Shown piece by piece: positions 4,177-6,334 of a stretch of 6,334 nt of DNA. A model generated the notes under the pieces. That model was not told the origin of the DNA and ran no database searches. It saw only the letters and a program-made list of their open reading frames with translations. This DNA is from Candidatus Woesebacteria bacterium (GTDB taxonomy: Bacteria > Patescibacteriota > Microgenomatia > UBA8517). The position numbers and the translations under genes are program-made. The first letter of the stretch is position 1; each line of letters opens with the position of its first letter. The DNA lies in NCBI GenBank assembly GCA_027327685.1, contig DAHVYL010000043.1, positions 1 to 6,334 of the forward strand. The letters run 5' to 3'.

Positions 4177-5013
4177 TTAGTTATTTAATTTATTGGTGAG
4201 AATAAATTTACCGGGTTCTTTCCTAAATTCATTCATACATCCTTCAGAGCAAAAGAAGTATTCCTTTCTCTCACGGACTACTCTATTCGCACCTCTTTCG
4301 ATGCTCATCCCACATACTGGATCCGTTTCCATTTTTCCGATTTCTTTAAACTTACCATCCTCAAGCCATAAAATCCTATCCGCAATATCCCTGATTCTAT
4401 TATCGTGGGAAACAACCAATACACTTTTTCCTCTCTTTTTAGCAATTTCTCTTAAAATCTCCATTACTTCGTGTCCAACTTTTGAATCGAGATTTGCGGT
4501 TGGCTCATCCGCCAAAAGTATGTCAGGATCATTAACCAAGGCTCTTGCGATGGCCACTCTTTGCTTTTCACCCCCCGAAAGGTTTGCCGGAACATCATTC
4601 ATTCGTCCTTCAAGTCCCAACCTTGTAAGAATCTCTTCTGATTTCACGGCCGCACTATCGATATCACCAGCAAATTCAGCCACCACCTGAACATTCTCCT
4701 TTGCAGTCAAGGCCGATAAAAGAAGAAATTGTTGAAAAATAAAACCGATCTCGGAAAGTCTTATTTTTGTCAACAGTTCCTCATCCATACCATTTATTTG
4801 TCTACCTTTTAGAAGAACTTTCCCGTCAGTTGGTTTTAAAATTCCTCCACCTATGGAAAGAAGTGTTGTTTTACCAGAACCGGACGGTCCCATAATGAGA
4901 ACAACTTCTCCTTTTTTAACTTCCAGATCAACCCCACTCAATGCCCGCACCTGAGTACGGCCCTCACCGAAAACTTTGACAATTCCATGTAAATCTAAGA
5001 TTGTTTCTGTCAT
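4177..5013 (-). CDS. ABC transporter ATPase with C-terminal YHS domain
   Basis: This 278-aa protein is the nucleotide-binding subunit of a MacB/LolD/DevA-type ABC system. Residues 1-226 contain Walker A GPSGSGKT (42-49), the Q-loop (FIFQQ, 91-95), signature LSGGEKQR (145-152), Walker B ILLADE (165-170), D-loop NLDS (174-177) and switch His203 (VSHD). The part from about 228 to 272 is a separate YHS domain: DPVCGM (231-236), YFFC (252-255) and SEGC (256-259) with cysteines 234, 255 and 259, followed by NEFRKEPGKF. YHS domains are small metal-linked modules found in copper ATPases and related proteins. The frame is continuous, so the fusion appears genuine; ATG at Met228 could act as an internal start but has no good ribosome site. 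The start overlaps the permease stop as ATGA, showing translational coupling. ATP hydrolysis in the cytoplasm would drive the adjacent permease. Confidence 0.92.
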   Translation of the reverse strand: MTETILDLHGIVKVFGEGRTQVRALSGVDLEVKKGEVVLIMGPSGSGKTTLLSIGGGILKPTDGKVLLKGRQINGMDEELLTKIRLSEIGFIFQQFLLLSALTAKENVQVVAEFAGDIDSAAVKSEEILTRLGLEGRMNDVPANLSGGEKQRVAIARALVNDPDILLADEPTANLDSKVGHEVMEILREIAKKRGKSVLVVSHDNRIRDIADRILWLEDGKFKEIGKMETDPVCGMSIERGANRVVRERKEYFFCSEGCMNEFRKEPGKFILTNKLNN

Positions 5014-6176
5014 GAACGAAAAACCATTGCGGGATCGGTCTTAGCAATCTTCATGATAGGTATATAGGTTGCAACAAAACTCATCAGAATCGATGCCCCA
5101 AGTGCCAGGATGTATGTGGCTAAGTTAAATTCAACAACCATGTTGATTACATCAACTACCAATTTTGACACCAACCACGCCAAGAAAATTCCAAGAATAT
5201 ATCCCAAAAGAGATGACCAGAGGGCTTGTTCAAAAACGACAAAAAATAGTCTTCTATTTGTTGACCCTATTGCTTTAAGCACCCCATATTCCTTTATCTT
5301 TTCCATTGTTGCAGTGTAGATGGTAAGCCCAACTACAACTGCTCCTGTTGCAAAACCTATTACAGTAATTACTAAAATAATTGGGACAAAGGTATCCATT
5401 AAAGCTTTTGCATTACTTTTGGCAAAATCACTTTTTTTATAAACAGTAATTCCGGCAATGTTTGATTCCAGTTTCTCCACCACTTCGGAGGCTCGAGAAG
5501 GATCTGGTAAAGACACCAAAATAAAATTGACCTGACCTTTTTGCCGCAAAACTTCCTGCGCTTCGTCTAAATCAACAAACGCTCTTGTGTAAAGCATCAT
5601 ATTGTTTTTGTCGGTGATGCCGGTAATGGTAAAAACCTCATCAAATAATTCAACCGAATCTCCGAGTGTAAGCTCGTTTTGTTTTGAGAAAACTCTATCA
5701 ACGATTATTTCGCGTTTTCCTGGAGTTTTTGATCCGGACAACATTATTGGTGGCCCCCCTACACCGGATTCTTTTTCAAAACCCATAAGATTGATGGTCG
5801 CTTTTTTTGCTTTCTTATTCTCGCCCTTCTTTCTACCGGGAAAGTTTATAATTTTACTTCCATCCTCTTCTCTGACTCGGGCGTTTGTTGTTCTATTTAC
5901 CAATCCATATACACTCCCCCCGCTTATTGTCTCAATTTGGCTCATTTTATTTATGTCGAGAAGCGAGAATGTGTGAGACATATCAGTTACCCCTTCCTGA
6001 GCAACCACTAGGTCTGCTGCAAAACTTTCTACATAATCTATAAAAAGTCTCTGGAAGGCGTTATAAACGCCGAGAAGGAAAACAATCAGAAGTATAGAAA
6101 AGGCTACCCCGCCAACCGACACAAAAAATCTGGTTTTTTCAGCAAATAAATTTTTACGAGCAATACTGACTACCAT
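5010..6176 (-). CDS. ABC transporter permease, FtsX/MacB/DevC type
   Basis: This 388-aa membrane protein has the four-helix MacB topology: TM1 at about 17-38, a large extracytoplasmic domain (about 42-260), then TM2 (263-288), TM3 (about 316-338) and TM4 (352-372). The MacB-like core begins AADLVVAQEGVTDMSHTFS (53-71), a pattern I associate with DevC-type permeases. The cytoplasmic loop EKIKEYGVLKAIGSTN (291-306) is the FtsX-family coupling helix that contacts the ATPase. A lysine-rich insert (115-126) lies in the extracytoplasmic domain. It follows the adaptor gene by 40 nt and overlaps the ATPase gene by 4 nt. No Shine-Dalgarno sequence precedes the ATG. Members of this family do not usually form a channel but transmit ATP-driven motion to a periplasmic adaptor. 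The substrate is unknown. Confidence 0.92.
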   Translation of the reverse strand: MVVSIARKNLFAEKTRFFVSVGGVAFSILLIVFLLGVYNAFQRLFIDYVESFAADLVVAQEGVTDMSHTFSLLDINKMSQIETISGGSVYGLVNRTTNARVREEDGSKIINFPGRKKGENKKAKKATINLMGFEKESGVGGPPIMLSGSKTPGKREIIVDRVFSKQNELTLGDSVELFDEVFTITGITDKNNMMLYTRAFVDLDEAQEVLRQKGQVNFILVSLPDPSRASEVVEKLESNIAGITVYKKSDFAKSNAKALMDTFVPIILVITVIGFATGAVVVGLTIYTATMEKIKEYGVLKAIGSTNRRLFFVVFEQALWSSLLGYILGIFLAWLVSKLVVDVINMVVEFNLATYILALGASILMSFVATYIPIMKIAKTDPAMVFRS

Positions 6177-6182
6177 TATCGA

Positions 6183-6210
6183 AATTTACACATAAATAAT
6201 TAGTGTTCAA
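6183..6210 (-). promoter_or_regulatory. Possible internal promoter before the permease
   Basis: In the 40-nt gap after the adaptor gene, TTGAAC (6210-6205) is followed after 16 bp by TAAATT (6188-6183), each four of six to consensus. The -10 ends 6 nt before the permease ATG, the same geometry as the two plus-strand leaderless candidates. The match is modest and could be chance in AT-rich DNA. Confidence 0.25.
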
Positions 6211-6216
6211 TTTTAT

Positions 6217-6334
6217 CTACCACTTGATTTTCTCTCCATCCTCTAACCCTTCCAATACCTCCCAGTTTGCACCGTCAAAAATTCCAAGTTTTATCTTTTT
6301 CTCACCCCCAAATGTTTTAACGAAACTGTCTCCA
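6217..6334 (-). CDS. HlyD/MacA-type membrane fusion protein, C-terminal end (partial)
   Basis: An open frame enters from the right edge and stops with TAG at 6219-6217; 38 residues are visible. The pattern GDSFVKTF, then KIKLGIFDGANWEVLEGL and EDGEKI, is the C-terminal membrane-proximal region of periplasmic adaptor (HlyD/MacA/RND-MFP) proteins, where a V-x-V-G-x-x-D-G-x-x-x-E-V-x-x-G-L-x-x-G-D motif is usual. Its place just upstream of a MacB/DevC-type permease and ATPase on the same strand strongly supports this. The 5' end and any signal peptide lie outside the window. In monoderm-like CPR cells such an adaptor would act outside the cytoplasmic membrane without a TolC partner; that is inference. 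Confidence 0.75.
   Translation of the reverse strand, partial: GDSFVKTFGGEKKIKLGIFDGANWEVLEGLEDGEKIKW

Noticed and set aside
4193..4690. Plus-strand open frame of 165 codons opposite the ABC ATPase.
   Set aside because: Antisense shadow; the minus strand carries all ABC motifs and the YHS domain.
5602..5976. Plus-strand open frame of 124 codons opposite the permease.
   Set aside because: Antisense shadow of the extracytoplasmic domain; its apparent hydrophobic stretches arise from complementing charged codons.

Overview
The window looks like a fragment of a Candidate Phyla Radiation (Patescibacteria) chromosome. The evidence is a divergent 16S rRNA 5' end, small genes without close familiar relatives, very short intergenic gaps, AT-leaning composition, and a membrane-anchored thermonuclease with a Cys-flanked insert that I associate from memory with Microgenomates-type genomes. 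UGA serves as a stop (methyltransferase, permease), so the UGA-Gly code of Absconditabacteria/Gracilibacteria is not in use. The phylum assignment is inference; only about 70 nt of 16S are present.

Layout. (1) Positions 1-70, minus strand: the 5' end of a 16S rRNA gene running off the left edge. It is preceded by a leader of about 325 nt with hairpins and a strong promoter (TTGACC / 16 bp / TATAAT) at 402-429. (2) Back to back with that promoter, plus strand: a membrane-anchored thermonuclease-like protein (484-1098), apparently expressed from a leaderless transcript. (3) Converging on it, minus strand: a nucleoside 2-deoxyribosyltransferase/DNPH1 (Rcl)-like enzyme (1110-1628). (4) Two single, unrecognised small genes on the minus strand (1794-2042 and 2273-2572), each with a strong Shine-Dalgarno sequence, its own candidate promoter and its own downstream hairpin terminator. 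(5) A plus-strand class I SAM-dependent methyltransferase (2751-3518), again with a -10 box placed for leaderless expression. (6) From the right edge back to 3533, minus strand: an export operon made of the C-terminal end of a HlyD/MacA-type membrane fusion protein, a DevC/MacB-type permease, an ABC ATPase fused to a C-terminal YHS metal-binding domain, a 77-aa four-cysteine protein and a 111-aa acidic protein.

How the genes work together. The operon in (6) is the one clear functional module: adaptor, FtsX-fold permease and ATPase form a MacAB/DevBCA-like mechanotransmission ABC system. The YHS domain on the ATPase and the downstream Cys protein suggest that its activity or substrate is linked to a soft metal such as copper; this is inference. 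The other genes look like independent housekeeping or accessory units: nucleotide clean-up, small-molecule methylation and surface or secreted nuclease activity. No phage, IS, CRISPR, tRNA or toxin-antitoxin signatures were seen.
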